Source: Amycolatopsis tucumanensis (GTDB lineage: Bacteria > Actinomycetota > Actinomycetes > Mycobacteriales > Pseudonocardiaceae). Taken from it: DNA of 64,000 nt. Both the position numbers and the translations under genes were made by a program. The stretch spans positions 1-64,000 of the forward strand of contig NZ_JAKGSD010000035.1 in assembly GCF_021654135.1 (NCBI RefSeq), in the 5' to 3' direction. The notes below the pieces were generated by a model. The model was given only the letters and a program-made list of their open reading frames with translations. It had not been told where the DNA came from and did not search any database. Below, one piece after another: positions 6,870 through 15,583 of the stretch (within the stretch, counting starts at the first letter, position 1; every line of letters starts with the position of its first letter).

Positions 6870-7913
6870 TCAGGCGACCGGTCGCGTGTTCGACGAGACC
6901 AGGGCCGCCAGGCGGTCGCCGATCGCCTGGGTGGTGCCCGGGTTGGCCTGGTCGCGGGTCGCCAGGTCGAAGGCGACGGACGCCTCGATGCGGCGCGCCG
7001 CCTCGCGCTGGCCGAGGTGGTCCAGCAGCAGCGACACCGACAGCACCGCGGCGGTCGGGTCGGCGATGCCCTGCCCGGCGATGTCCGGCGCGCTGCCGTG
7101 CACCGGCTCGAACATGCTCGGGTTGCGGCGCGTGATGTCCAGGTTGCCGCTGGCCGCGAGGCCGATGCCACCGGTCACGGCGGCCGCCAGGTCGGTGATG
7201 ATGTCGCCGAACAGGTTGTCGGTGACGATCACGTCGAAGCGGCCGGGGTCGGTGACCATGTGGATCGTCGCGGCGTCGACGTGCGAGTAGGAGACCGTGA
7301 CCTCCGGGTGCTCGAGCGACACCTCCTCGACGATCCGCGACCACAGCGAACCGGCGTGCAGCAGCACGTTGGTCTTGTGCACCAGCGTGAGGTGCTTGCG
7401 CGGCCGCTCCTCGGCCCGCTTGAACGCGTCGGACACCACGCGGCGGATGCCGAACGCGGTGTTGACGCTGACCTCCGTGGCGATCTCGTGCTCGGTGTCC
7501 TTGCGCAGCAGGCCGCCGTTGCCGGCGTACGGGCCCTCGGTGCCCTCGCGCACGACCACCATGTCGATCTCGGCGTTGCTGTCGGCCAGCGGGCCGCGCA
7601 CGCCCGGGTACAGCTTGGCCGGGCGCAGGTTCACGTGGTGGTCCAGCTCGAACCGCAGGCGGAGCAGCAGGCCCCGCTCCAGGATCCCGCTGGGCACGGT
7701 CGGGTCGCCGACCGCGCCCAGCAGGATGGCGTCGTGCTGCCGGAGCTCGCCGAGGACCGACTCGGGGAGCAGCTCGCCGGTGGCGTGCCAGCGGGCCGCG
7801 CCGAGGTCGTAGTTCGTGTACTCCACTGTGGGAGCGACCTCGCCGAGTACCTTCAGGGCCTCGGTGATCACTTCGGGTCCGATCCCATCACCTGGGATCA
7901 CCGCCAGCCGCAT
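6870..7913 (-). CDS. leuB: 3-isopropylmalate dehydrogenase
   Basis: LeuB oxidises and decarboxylates 3-isopropylmalate in leucine synthesis with NAD, and in organisms with CimA it also converts 3-methylmalate to 2-oxobutanoate. The 347-residue protein is the usual length. It opens with AVIPGDGIGPEV, carries the substrate and metal segment VVREGTEGPYAGNGG near residue 125, and has GSAPDIAGQGIADPTA, the nucleotide-binding region, near 275. GGAGG lies 7 nt before the ATG. It sits upstream of cimA with its own terminator, so the two are neighbours in a pathway but not clearly one transcript. A TAACCT -10 candidate lies about 70 nt upstream. Confidence 0.93.
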   Translation of the reverse strand: MRLAVIPGDGIGPEVITEALKVLGEVAPTVEYTNYDLGAARWHATGELLPESVLGELRQHDAILLGAVGDPTVPSGILERGLLLRLRFELDHHVNLRPAKLYPGVRGPLADSNAEIDMVVVREGTEGPYAGNGGLLRKDTEHEIATEVSVNTAFGIRRVVSDAFKRAEERPRKHLTLVHKTNVLLHAGSLWSRIVEEVSLEHPEVTVSYSHVDAATIHMVTDPGRFDVIVTDNLFGDIITDLAAAVTGGIGLAASGNLDITRRNPSMFEPVHGSAPDIAGQGIADPTAAVLSVSLLLDHLGQREAARRIEASVAFDLATRDQANPGTTQAIGDRLAALVSSNTRPVA

Positions 7914-8079
7914 CAGACACCTCCGTCGATCAGGGCCACGGGGCTCGTTCGCACCCGTTTGCCCACATACTCCAGCGACGGCAGGTTACCGGCTGTCGCC
8001 AACGAGCCGAAGCGGCACCACCCTTATGACGGAATCTCCCGAGAAGTGAGACACCCGGATGGTGGAGCGGCCCCGGTCG

Positions 8080-11000
8080 TCAGGGCCTGCTACCCCCGTT
8101 CACCCGGATCACGCTCACCCGGTTGCCGTTGCCGTTGTGGTGCTTCAGCGCGAGCAGCCCGAGGACCGTGTCGGCCGACGCCGGGTTGCGCGTGACGTCG
8201 AGCGCCGTGCCGGGCTTGGCCGAGTACATCAGCGCGGAGCCGTTGGCCCCGGCGACCGAGTAGGCCGGCGCGAGCGCGTCGAACGTCATCGGCGTGCCGA
8301 TGGCGTCGATGAGCCCGTTCTCGCTGCTGGGCGCCACGTAGTACCCGGTGGTGCCGACGGTGTAGCTGATCTTGTGGGAGGCCGCGGCCGGGTCGATGCC
8401 CAGCGCCGTGATGCTGACCGGCAGCAGCACGACGTTGGTGTCGAACACGTTGGTGTCCACGTCACCGAGCTGGCCGTTGACCGCCTGGACGTCCACGGTG
8501 GGGAAGCCCTCGGCGTTCAGGTCCACGGTGTTGACCAGCCAGACGTCGGTGCCGCTCGCCTTCGTGACGTAGGACTCGAAGTCGGGCACGCCGTCGCCGG
8601 TGGTGTCGATGTCGACGAACGGGATCGTGTTGCTGCCCAGGTTCGCCCAGTTGCCCCAGGTCGAGATCCCGAAGGCGAGCAGCGCCTGGTCGGCGTGGCC
8701 GGCCTGCCGCGCCTGCGCGATGGTGGACGCCGCGCCGACGTACTGCAGGTCACCGGCCTTGGCCGTCTCGTTGATGGTGCAGCCGTCGGTCAGCCTGCCG
8801 CGGCACTCGGGCAGCCGCGGGGACTCGCCCTGCAGCTCCAGCACGCTGATCAGCGACTCGTAGCGCTGGCTGCCGGTGCCCTGGTCGACGCCGCGGCCGG
8901 TGAGCGTGAAGCGCGCGGTGTCGGCCGTGAAGTTCAGCGACTTCGGGGTGTCGATCGACGACACCGGCTTCGGCGCCGCGTAGACCGGCACGCGCAGCGC
9001 CGGGCTGTTGCCGCCGGGCGGCGGGGTGAGCACGACCCGGCCGGAGGCGTCGGCGACGAACTGGCGGGCCATCCCGGCCTGCTCGGTCGCGACCGTCGGG
9101 TCGATGACCTTGCGCAGCGCCGTGGGATCGGTGATCCGCAGCGTGACGCGGACCGACGCGGTGCCGCGCGGCGGCACCGTCACCGAGCGGTCCGACAGCT
9201 GGTACTGCACGCCGGGCAGGTTGGTGATGCCCTCGTAGGCCACGGCGTAGCGCGCCCAGCTGTCGCCCTTGTTGACCACCTGGATGGTCTTGGTGAGCGT
9301 GGTCGGTCGGTCCACCTCGACGGTGCCGAAGGTGACGCTGACCGCGCCCCGGTCGTCCCGCGAGTAGGCCAGCACCTGGTCGTTCAGCGCGGCCTGGGTG
9401 TCCAGCCGCCCGGCGCCGACGCGCTGCGGCGCGTAGGTCTTGCCGCCGGCGACGATGTCGTGCCCGGCGGTGTTCATCACCAGGGCCTTGATCTCCTCGA
9501 CGGACCAGTCGGGGTGCGCCTGGCGCAGCAGCGCGGTGACACCGGCGGTCAGCGGCGTCGCCATCGACGTGCCGGACAGGACGGTGCGGTTGTTGCCGCT
9601 GCCGCGCAGGGCCGACGAGATCGTGTCACCGGGCGCGGACACGTCCGGCTTGACGGCCGGGCCGCGCACGCCGCGCGAGGTGAACGAGCTCGGGGTGTCC
9701 ACGATCGCCGGGTCGTAGGTCTGCAGGCTCGCCCGGCCTGCCCCGTACAGGCGGACGGTCAGCGTGCCCGCGTCCAGCGCCGGGCGGATCTGGCTGGTCG
9801 CCGACGCCGTGAACTGGAACATCGGGATGGCCGAGTTGCCCGCGATGCCAGCGGCGAAGTGCTCCAGGCTCGACGACAGCAGCACACCGGCGGCGCCGGC
9901 GGCCTGCGCGTTGTTGGCCCGCGCGGCCGAACCGCAGGCGCGGGTGGCGTCGTTGTCGTCCCACTCCAGCCACGCGTACTTGCCCGCGACCGCGGCCTTG
10001 TCGGCGTCGGAGTAGGGCGCGCAGCCGTCGGCGTTCGCCGAGGACAGCTTCGCCACCGCCGCGGTGCGGTCGAGGGTGTCGTAGCCGGTGTAGTTCTGGC
10101 TGTACTGGCCGCCCTTCGGGCCGGCGACACCGGCCGGGGCGGTCACGTCCGCCGCGTCACGCAGCACGGAGACGTCCCGGCTGGACGCCACGGTCAGCGC
10201 CTCGGGCGTGTTGCCCGGCGAGCCGCCGACGTCGTAGAGGTCGCCGCCGTTGCCCTCGGCGATGACGGACAGGACGTTGTTCGCGGCCAGCTTGCGCACG
10301 AACAGCGAGTCCGGGTCGTCGGGCGCGCCGAAGTCGCTGCCCAGCGACAGGTTGACGATGTCGAGGCGGTCGTCGAAGTCACCGTCGCCGTTGGGGTCCA
10401 GCGCCCAGTCCAGCGCCTGCGACGTGACGTCTGTGGAGCCCTCGCAGCCGAACACCTTGATCGCGTACAGGGAGGCCTTGGGCGCCATGCCCGGGCCGAT
10501 CTTCATGGCGTTCAGCGACTCGGTGGTCAGCTTCGAGTAGTCGCCGGTGAAGGTGCTGCCGTCGGCGTTGACGCCGTAGCCGCCGACCGTGCCGGCGACG
10601 TGCGTGCCGTGCTCGCCGCAGGCGATCGGGTTGGGGTCCGGCTTGGGGGTGTCGGCGCCCTCGGTGCCGGCGTCGTACTCGTCGCCGACCAGGTCGGTGC
10701 CGCCGACCACCTTGGCGTTGGGGAACAGCGGCGTCGGCGCGTCCCGGTCGACCGAGTCGTAGGCCGCCTTCGTGCCGGGGCCGCCGAAGTCGGCGTGGGT
10801 GTAGTCGATGCCGTCGTCGATGACCCCGACCTTGATGCCGTCGCCGAGGCGGCCGGTCTGCTGCCACGCGTTGAGCGTGTTGGTCAGCTGAGCGGCGCTC
10901 GAGTTGCTGCGCGTCTTCGGCACGACGGTGCGGATCGACGCGACGTCCGGGCGGGCGGCCAGCTCGCGGATCTTCGCGGCGTCGGCGGTCACCACGACAC

Positions 11001-11388
11001 CGGACACGGCGTTCGCGGTCGAGTAGAGCACCTCGGTGCCCGCGTCGAGCGAACGCAGCTGGCCCAGCACGGAGTTCACCACCCCGGCGACGCCGGCGCG
11101 CGCGTTGTTCGCCGCCTGCCTGGCGCGGTCCTTGCCCGCGCCGCGCTCGGCGTTGAACGCGTCCACCGCGGGCTGCTGGGTCAGCTCGATGAAGGCGGTC
11201 GTCCGGCCCTTGGCCGAGGCCAGCCGTGGGGACAGCTTGCCCTGCAGGCCGTCCGCGGACACCTTGGCCACGGGCTTGCCCGCCGCCAGCGGCTCGTCCT
11301 GGGCCGCCGCGCTGCCCGACGCGAAACCGGTCGCGGCGAGCGCGGCGGCGAAGACGGCGGCGAGCGACCGCCGGGTCGTGTTTCTCAT
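8080..11388 (-). CDS. Secreted subtilisin-family serine protease with PA domain
   Basis: This 1102-residue S8 peptidase begins with a classical signal peptide (RR, then a hydrophobic run ending at AAAQ near residue 30), so it is exported. An inhibitor-like prodomain spans about 30-170. The triad is visible: D191 (VGVIDDGID), H263 (GEHGTHVAGT) and S608 (LSGTSMATP). Between His and Ser lies a protease-associated domain of over 100 residues, and a long beta-rich C-terminal region of about 480 residues follows, like vesicular or KP-43-type subtilases. I chose the ATG at 11388 because signal sequence starts there; an upstream in-frame ATG would add nine residues. A perfect hairpin ends four bases before this start. 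Substrate is unknown. Confidence 0.9.
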   Translation of the reverse strand: MRNTTRRSLAAVFAAALAATGFASGSAAAQDEPLAAGKPVAKVSADGLQGKLSPRLASAKGRTTAFIELTQQPAVDAFNAERGAGKDRARQAANNARAGVAGVVNSVLGQLRSLDAGTEVLYSTANAVSGVVVTADAAKIRELAARPDVASIRTVVPKTRSNSSAAQLTNTLNAWQQTGRLGDGIKVGVIDDGIDYTHADFGGPGTKAAYDSVDRDAPTPLFPNAKVVGGTDLVGDEYDAGTEGADTPKPDPNPIACGEHGTHVAGTVGGYGVNADGSTFTGDYSKLTTESLNAMKIGPGMAPKASLYAIKVFGCEGSTDVTSQALDWALDPNGDGDFDDRLDIVNLSLGSDFGAPDDPDSLFVRKLAANNVLSVIAEGNGGDLYDVGGSPGNTPEALTVASSRDVSVLRDAADVTAPAGVAGPKGGQYSQNYTGYDTLDRTAAVAKLSSANADGCAPYSDADKAAVAGKYAWLEWDDNDATRACGSAARANNAQAAGAAGVLLSSSLEHFAAGIAGNSAIPMFQFTASATSQIRPALDAGTLTVRLYGAGRASLQTYDPAIVDTPSSFTSRGVRGPAVKPDVSAPGDTISSALRGSGNNRTVLSGTSMATPLTAGVTALLRQAHPDWSVEEIKALVMNTAGHDIVAGGKTYAPQRVGAGRLDTQAALNDQVLAYSRDDRGAVSVTFGTVEVDRPTTLTKTIQVVNKGDSWARYAVAYEGITNLPGVQYQLSDRSVTVPPRGTASVRVTLRITDPTALRKVIDPTVATEQAGMARQFVADASGRVVLTPPPGGNSPALRVPVYAAPKPVSSIDTPKSLNFTADTARFTLTGRGVDQGTGSQRYESLISVLELQGESPRLPECRGRLTDGCTINETAKAGDLQYVGAASTIAQARQAGHADQALLAFGISTWGNWANLGSNTIPFVDIDTTGDGVPDFESYVTKASGTDVWLVNTVDLNAEGFPTVDVQAVNGQLGDVDTNVFDTNVVLLPVSITALGIDPAAASHKISYTVGTTGYYVAPSSENGLIDAIGTPMTFDALAPAYSVAGANGSALMYSAKPGTALDVTRNPASADTVLGLLALKHHNGNGNRVSVIRVNGGSRP

Positions 11389-11392
11389 GCTT

Positions 11393-11430
11393 GTTCGCAC
11401 CCTCACTCCGATCAAGGCGAGGGTGCGAAC
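11393..11430. promoter_or_regulatory. Perfect 12-bp inverted repeat before protease start
   Basis: Arms GTTCGCACCCTC (11393-11404) and GAGGGTGCGAAC (11419-11430) are exact inverted complements with a 14-nt centre. On the minus strand the structure ends four nucleotides before the protease ATG, so as RNA it would enclose the only purine-rich stretch available for ribosome binding. It may be an operator or a translation-controlling hairpin. Confidence 0.6.
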
Positions 11431-11446
11431 TTAGCCGGTGCTCCCG

Positions 11447-11467
11447 CGATGCGCCTAGAGCGCATCG
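11447..11467. terminator. Hairpin between serA and protease
   Basis: Perfect 8-bp arms CGATGCGC and GCGCATCG flank CTAGA. It lies 31 nt after the serA stop and 59 nt before the protease start. No T tract follows, so it could be a weak terminator or an operator. Confidence 0.4.
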
Positions 11468-11497
11468 GAGTAATCCGACTTTGGGAGGTAGTGCGCG

Positions 11498-13096
11498 TTA
11501 TGCGAACGTGACGGCGCGGATGGTGCGCGCGCCCACGGTCGCGGCGATCGGCTCCAGCAGGTGGGAGTCCACCTCGCGGTCGACGCGCAGGATCATCACC
11601 GCGTCCGACCGGTCGGTGGTCTGGCTGATCTGCGCCGCCTCGATGTTGACCGAGGCCTCACCCAGCAGGGTGCCGACGCGGCCCATGATGCCCGGGCGGT
11701 CCGGGTACTCCAGGAGCAGCATGTGGCCCTCGGCGCGCAGGTCGAAGTGGCGGCCGTTGACCTCCACCAGCTTCTCCACCTGGTTGTTGCCGGTGATCGA
11801 ACCCGACACCGACAGCGTGGTGCCGTCGTCGTGCACCGCGCGCACGGTGACCAGGCTGCGCCAGTTCGGGCTCTCCGGCTCGGTGACGATCTCGGTTCGC
11901 ACGCCGAACTCCTCGGCGAGGCGCGGCGCGTTGACGAACGTGACCTGGTCCTCGACCACGCCGGCGAACACGCCCCGCAGGGCGGCCAGCGACAGCACGC
12001 TGACGTCCTCCGACGACAGCTCGCCGCGCACCTCGACGGTGACCGCCGACGGCGCCTTCTGGCTCAGCGCGGCCAGCACGGTGCCCAGCTTCTGGGTCAG
12101 CGGCAGGTACGGACGGACCTCCTCGCCCACCACGCCACCGCTGGCGACGTTCACCGCGTCCGGCACGAAGTCGCCGCGCAGGGCGAGCAGCACCGACCGG
12201 GCGACGTCGGTGCCCGCGCGGTCCTGCGCCTCGGCGGTCGAGGCGCCCAGGTGCGGGGTGACGACGACGTTGGGCAGCCCGAACAGCGGGCTCTCGGTGG
12301 TCGGCTCGGTGACGAACACGTCGATGCCGGCGCCGCCGACGTGGCCGTTGCGGATGGCCTCGGCCAGCGCGTCCTCGTCGACAAGGCCACCGCGGGCCGC
12401 ATTGACGATGATCACGCCCGGCTTGGTCTTCTTCAGCGCCTCGGCGTCGATCAGGCCCTTGGTCTCCGGGGTCTTCGGCAGGTGGATCGAGATCATGTCG
12501 GCGCGCGCGAGCAGCTCGTCGAGGCTGAGCATCTCGACGCCGAGCTGGGCGGCGCGGGCGGCCGGGACGTACGGGTCGTAGGCGACGATCTTGGTGTCGA
12601 ACGCGGCGAGGCGCTGCGCGAACAACTGCCCGATCTTGCCGAATCCGACGACACCGACGGTCTTGCCGTTCAGCTCGACACCGGTGAACTGGCTGCGCTT
12701 CCAGGCGCCGCCCTGCAGGCTCTGGTCGGCGGCGGGCACGCGGCGGGCCACAGCCAGCAGCAGCGCGACGGCGTGCTCGGCGGCCGAGACGATGTTCGAG
12801 GTCGGGGCGTTCACCACGAGCACACCGCGCGCGGTGGCGGCGGGCACCTCGACGTTGTCCAGGCCGACACCGGCGCGGGCGACGACCTTCAGGCGCGTGG
12901 TGGCGGCCAGCACCTCGGCGTCCACCTTGGTGGCGGAGCGGACCAGCAGCGCGTCGGCGGACTTCACGGCCTCCAGCAGAGCGGGGCGGTCGGTGCCGTC
13001 CACGTGCCGGACCTCGACCTCGTCGCCGAACACGGCCAGCGTGGACGGGGCGAGCTTTTCGGCGATGAGGACGACCGGCTTGCTGGGGTTGGTCAC
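11498..13096 (-). CDS. serA: D-3-phosphoglycerate dehydrogenase
   Basis: SerA oxidises 3-phosphoglycerate to 3-phosphohydroxypyruvate with NAD, the first step of serine synthesis. The 532-residue length matches the long actinobacterial form. The NAD-binding loop VGFGKIGQLFAQR lies near residue 150, the catalytic Arg is in VNAARGGLVDE near 233 and the catalytic His in TPHLGASTAEAQ near 282. An intervening allosteric substrate-binding domain (about 318-450) precedes a C-terminal ACT domain (LLEYPDRPGIMGRVG, from about 456), the serine-sensing module. The gene stands alone between the protease and a TetR gene. Confidence 0.95.
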   Translation of the reverse strand: MTNPSKPVVLIAEKLAPSTLAVFGDEVEVRHVDGTDRPALLEAVKSADALLVRSATKVDAEVLAATTRLKVVARAGVGLDNVEVPAATARGVLVVNAPTSNIVSAAEHAVALLLAVARRVPAADQSLQGGAWKRSQFTGVELNGKTVGVVGFGKIGQLFAQRLAAFDTKIVAYDPYVPAARAAQLGVEMLSLDELLARADMISIHLPKTPETKGLIDAEALKKTKPGVIIVNAARGGLVDEDALAEAIRNGHVGGAGIDVFVTEPTTESPLFGLPNVVVTPHLGASTAEAQDRAGTDVARSVLLALRGDFVPDAVNVASGGVVGEEVRPYLPLTQKLGTVLAALSQKAPSAVTVEVRGELSSEDVSVLSLAALRGVFAGVVEDQVTFVNAPRLAEEFGVRTEIVTEPESPNWRSLVTVRAVHDDGTTLSVSGSITGNNQVEKLVEVNGRHFDLRAEGHMLLLEYPDRPGIMGRVGTLLGEASVNIEAAQISQTTDRSDAVMILRVDREVDSHLLEPIAATVGARTIRAVTFA

Positions 13097-13168
13097 GATG
13101 GGGCTCCCGTGGACGCGGCTGGGCTCAAACGACGCCCGCGAGTCTAGTCGCGCTGCTCACCGGGCCTG

Positions 13169-13723
13169 TTAACGGGAGCGCAACCCGGCGAAGACGAGAT
13201 CGAGGAGCCGGTCCGGGGTGCCCGCGTGCTCACCGGCCCACCCCGCCGCGTGCACCATCAGCAACACCTCGTCGGGCTTGAGGTCCGCGCGCAGCTGACC
13301 GGATTCCTGCGCGCGGGCGACGAGTCGCGCGACCGCCGCGCGCATCCCGGCGCAGGCGGCGTGGAGGTCCGAGGTCTCGTCGTTGAGCGCCTCCGCGGTG
13401 GCGTCGGCCAGGCCGCGGAACGTGGTGGCGGCGTCGAGCAGGCTCCGCGCGAAGGTGCGCAGGGCGTCCAGCGGGTCCCGGTCTTCGAGGAGTTCTTCGG
13501 CGGCGCGGGCCTGCGCCTCGAACCGCTCGCCGAGCAAGGCCACCAGCAGCGCCTCCCTGGTCGGGAAGTGCCGGTAGAGCGTCCCGATCCCGACCCCGGC
13601 GCGGCGCGCGATCTCTTCCAGCGAGGCGTCCACACCGAACTCGGCGAAGGCCGTGTGGGCCTCCGCCAGGAGGCGCTCGTAGTTGCGGCGGGCGTCGGCG
13701 CGGAGGGGACGGGTGCTGCTCAT
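13169..13723 (-). CDS. TetR-family transcriptional regulator
   Basis: A 184-residue protein with an N-terminal TetR helix-turn-helix (LEEIARRAGVGIGTLYRHFPTREAL, about 35-60) and a variable ligand-binding domain. The ATG at 13723 is chosen over an upstream in-frame codon because the family N-terminus fits. It is divergent from two luciferase-like oxidoreductases, and a 15-bp palindrome lies in the shared 77-bp intergenic region, inside the promoter of those genes. Autoregulated repression of the oxidoreductases is the natural reading. The inducer is unknown. Confidence 0.88.
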   Translation of the reverse strand: MSSTRPLRADARRNYERLLAEAHTAFAEFGVDASLEEIARRAGVGIGTLYRHFPTREALLVALLGERFEAQARAAEELLEDRDPLDALRTFARSLLDAATTFRGLADATAEALNDETSDLHAACAGMRAAVARLVARAQESGQLRADLKPDEVLLMVHAAGWAGEHAGTPDRLLDLVFAGLRSR

Positions 13724-13740
13724 CACGATCCACTTTAGGC

Positions 13741-13770
13741 GTGACAAAACGGAGGCCGCCTCCGTACAGT
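13741..13770 (+). promoter_or_regulatory. Promoter with TetR-type operator
   Basis: A GTGACA -35 (13741-13746) and TACAGT -10 (13765-13770), spaced 18 bp, drive the luciferase-like genes. The palindrome CGGAGGC-C-GCCTCCG at 13750-13764 fills the spacer exactly, where a bound repressor would block polymerase. The adjacent TetR is the obvious ligand. Confidence 0.6.
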
Positions 13771-13800
13771 GAACCGGAGGACCCCTCCGAAAGGATTTCG

Positions 13801-14430
13801 ATGAGTTCAGTGGGTGTGTGGCTCTCCGGCGGGAACCCGGTGACCGCCGGCGTGGAACGGGAGCAGCCGGCGCGGATCGACGAGCTCGGTTACGCGTCGG
13901 TGTGGATGGGCGAGACCGTCGGCGGGCGGGACGCGTTCGCGCGCTCCGCGGTCTTCCTCGGCGCGACCGGGCGGATCACCGTGGGCACCGGGATCGCGAA
14001 CGTGTGGTCGCGGCCGGCGGTGACCGCGCAGGCGGCGGCGCGCACCGTCGCCGAGGCCCACCCCGGGCGGTTCGTGCTCGGGCTGGGGATCGGGCACCCG
14101 TTCCAGGCCGCGAGCCTCGGGCAGTCGTTCGCGGATCCGCTGCGCGGGATGCGGGACTACCGTCCGCGCACCGCGTTGCACGGCCAGGACGAGCTGCTGA
14201 GCCCGCGCCGGGAGCTCGATGCGCATCCCGCCAAGGCGCGATCGTCAGTGGGGCAGATCCCGCGGGTCGGCACCGACGCGGGGCCAGGGCGGACATTCGG
14301 CCACGACGCCTTCCGGCAGCTGGACGCGGGCGCGGACCAGGTGCTGATCTCCCCCACCGCGGCGGATCTGCCCGGCGCGGTGGACCAGCTGGCGCGTCTC
14401 GCCCCGGCGCTGCCGGGGGTGGCCGCGTGA
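13801..14430 (+). CDS. Luciferase-like (F420-type) oxidoreductase, internally shortened
   Basis: At 209 residues this is shorter than its full-length neighbour (274 residues). The N-terminal 120 residues match the flavin/F420-dependent luciferase-like barrel (ITVGTGIANVWSRPA, HPGRFVLGLGIGHP), and the end (AFRQLDAGADQVLIS) matches the normal C-terminal strands. The part between, where the neighbour has LAALGPRMLRLAAER and what follows, is replaced by about 40 unrelated residues, suggesting an in-frame deletion or a pair of frameshifts. The start is ATG at 13801 with AAGGA upstream. It is translationally coupled (GTGA) to the paralogue. It may be non-functional or act only as a partner. Confidence 0.65.
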   Translation: MSSVGVWLSGGNPVTAGVEREQPARIDELGYASVWMGETVGGRDAFARSAVFLGATGRITVGTGIANVWSRPAVTAQAAARTVAEAHPGRFVLGLGIGHPFQAASLGQSFADPLRGMRDYRPRTALHGQDELLSPRRELDAHPAKARSSVGQIPRVGTDAGPGRTFGHDAFRQLDAGADQVLISPTAADLPGAVDQLARLAPALPGVAA

Positions 14431-15251
14431 GCGTCGGCATCTGGACCTTCGCCTTCGACGCCGCGCCGATCGGCCAGGTCCGCGAGGCGGCGGCCGAGAT
14501 CGAGGAGCTCGGGTTCGACAGCCTGTGGTTCGGCGAGTACCCGGGGCGCGAGGCGCTCACCCAGGCCGCCCTGCTGCTGGGCGCGACCTCGCGCATCACC
14601 GTCGCCACCGGCGTCGCCCGCTTCGACCGGCGCAGCCCGGCCGGCGTCGCGGGCGGGGCGCGCGCACTGGCCGAGGCCTACCCCGGCCGGTTCGTGCTGG
14701 GCCTCGGCGGGCACGCGCGCGGCGCGCGCCCGGTCGAGAGCATCCGCGCCTACCTGGACGAGATGGACGCGGCGGAGTTCACCAGCCCCGAACCGGTGCC
14801 GCCGGCACGGCGGGTGCTCGCCGCGCTCGGCCCGCGCATGCTGCGGCTGGCCGCCGAACGCACCGACGGCGCCCACCCGTACTTCGTGCCGCCGGAGCAC
14901 ACCGCGCTAGCGCGGGAGACCCTCGGGCCGGACGCCTACCTGGCGGTCGAGCAGGGCGTGGTGCTCGACCGCGACCGGGGCCTGGACATCGCCCGTGCGG
15001 AGGTGGGCTTCTACCTCGAACGGGCCGAGCACCACCGCGTCAACCTCAAGCGCCTCGGCTTCACCGACGACGACCTCGCGGGCAGCACCCGGCTGGTCGA
15101 GGCCGTCATCGCGATCGGGGAGGAGGAGATCGCCGGCCGGGTCAAGGCGCACCTCGACGCCGGCGCGGACCACGTGTGCCTGCAGGTGATCACCGACGAG
15201 CCCGGCCTGCCCCTGGCCGGCTGGCGGCGGCTGGCCGGCCTGCTGCTCTGA
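14427..15251 (+). CDS. Luciferase-like (F420-type) oxidoreductase
   Basis: A full-length 274-residue member of the bacterial luciferase-like / F420-dependent oxidoreductase superfamily. It shows the barrel landmarks SLWFGEYPGREALTQAA, ITVATGVARFDRRSP, YPGRFVLGLGG and VLAALGPRMLRLAAERTDGAHPY, the last typical of the MSMEG-type subgroup. The GTG start overlaps the previous stop by 4 bp, and the two proteins are similar along most of their length, so the pair arose by tandem duplication. Expression is probably set by the TetR protein upstream. Cofactor (F420 or FMN) and substrate cannot be decided from sequence. Confidence 0.88.
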   Translation: MSVGIWTFAFDAAPIGQVREAAAEIEELGFDSLWFGEYPGREALTQAALLLGATSRITVATGVARFDRRSPAGVAGGARALAEAYPGRFVLGLGGHARGARPVESIRAYLDEMDAAEFTSPEPVPPARRVLAALGPRMLRLAAERTDGAHPYFVPPEHTALARETLGPDAYLAVEQGVVLDRDRGLDIARAEVGFYLERAEHHRVNLKRLGFTDDDLAGSTRLVEAVIAIGEEEIAGRVKAHLDAGADHVCLQVITDEPGLPLAGWRRLAGLLL

Positions 15252-15261
15252 CGGCGGCCGC

Positions 15262-15504
15262 TCAGTCCGCGGTCAGCCCCGCCAGGTCGTGGAACTCGCC
15301 GTCCCGGGCACCGGCGACAAACGCGTCCCATTCGGACGGTGTGAAGACCAGGACCGGCCCGTCCGGGTCGGTCGCCTTGCGCAGCGCCGTGTAGACGAGA
15401 CCGTCGACGTGCTCGACCTGCGCGAACTCCAGTTCGCCGTCCGTGGCCTGCCACCGCGCCCCGGTGAGATCCAGTTCCTCGCGAACCCGCACCTTGTCGT
15501 CCAC
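15262..15504 (-). CDS. DUF397 domain protein
   Basis: An 80-residue DUF397 protein. The conserved C-terminal pattern is clear (DPDGPVLVFTPSEWDAFVAGARDGEF), and the start is GTG. DUF397 proteins abound in actinobacteria, usually encoded beside an XRE-type helix-turn-helix regulator with which some act in development-related control. No such partner lies next to this copy. The N-terminal segment departs from the common W-x-KSS-x-S start, so it is a divergent member. It ends 10 bp from the luciferase-like gene, convergently. Confidence 0.8.
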   Translation of the reverse strand: MDDKVRVREELDLTGARWQATDGELEFAQVEHVDGLVYTALRKATDPDGPVLVFTPSEWDAFVAGARDGEFHDLAGLTAD

Positions 15505-15523
15505 GTGATCACGGTAACTCCGG

Positions 15524-15569
15524 AAACGAAAAGGGACCGCCCCGGGGGCGCACCCCGGAGCGGTCCCTT
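15524..15569 (-). terminator. ilvC terminator
   Basis: On the minus strand a long stem (GGGACCGC...GCGGTCCC, core arms 15533-15540 and 15560-15567, with further GC pairing inside) is followed by TTTTCGTTT. It starts 14 nt after the ilvC stop and ends the ilvBNC transcript. Confidence 0.8.
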
Positions 15570-15583
15570 CCTCACCGGAAAAC

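Noticed and set aside
4567..7290. A 907-codon plus frame over cimA and leuB
   Set aside because: It is an antisense shadow with no domains, and cuts across two clear genes and their leader.
8059..11511. An 1150-codon open frame on plus across the protease gene
   Set aside because: It is the antisense shadow of the protease. Its composition is Arg, Gly, Val and His-rich without domains, while the minus strand has signal peptide and triad.
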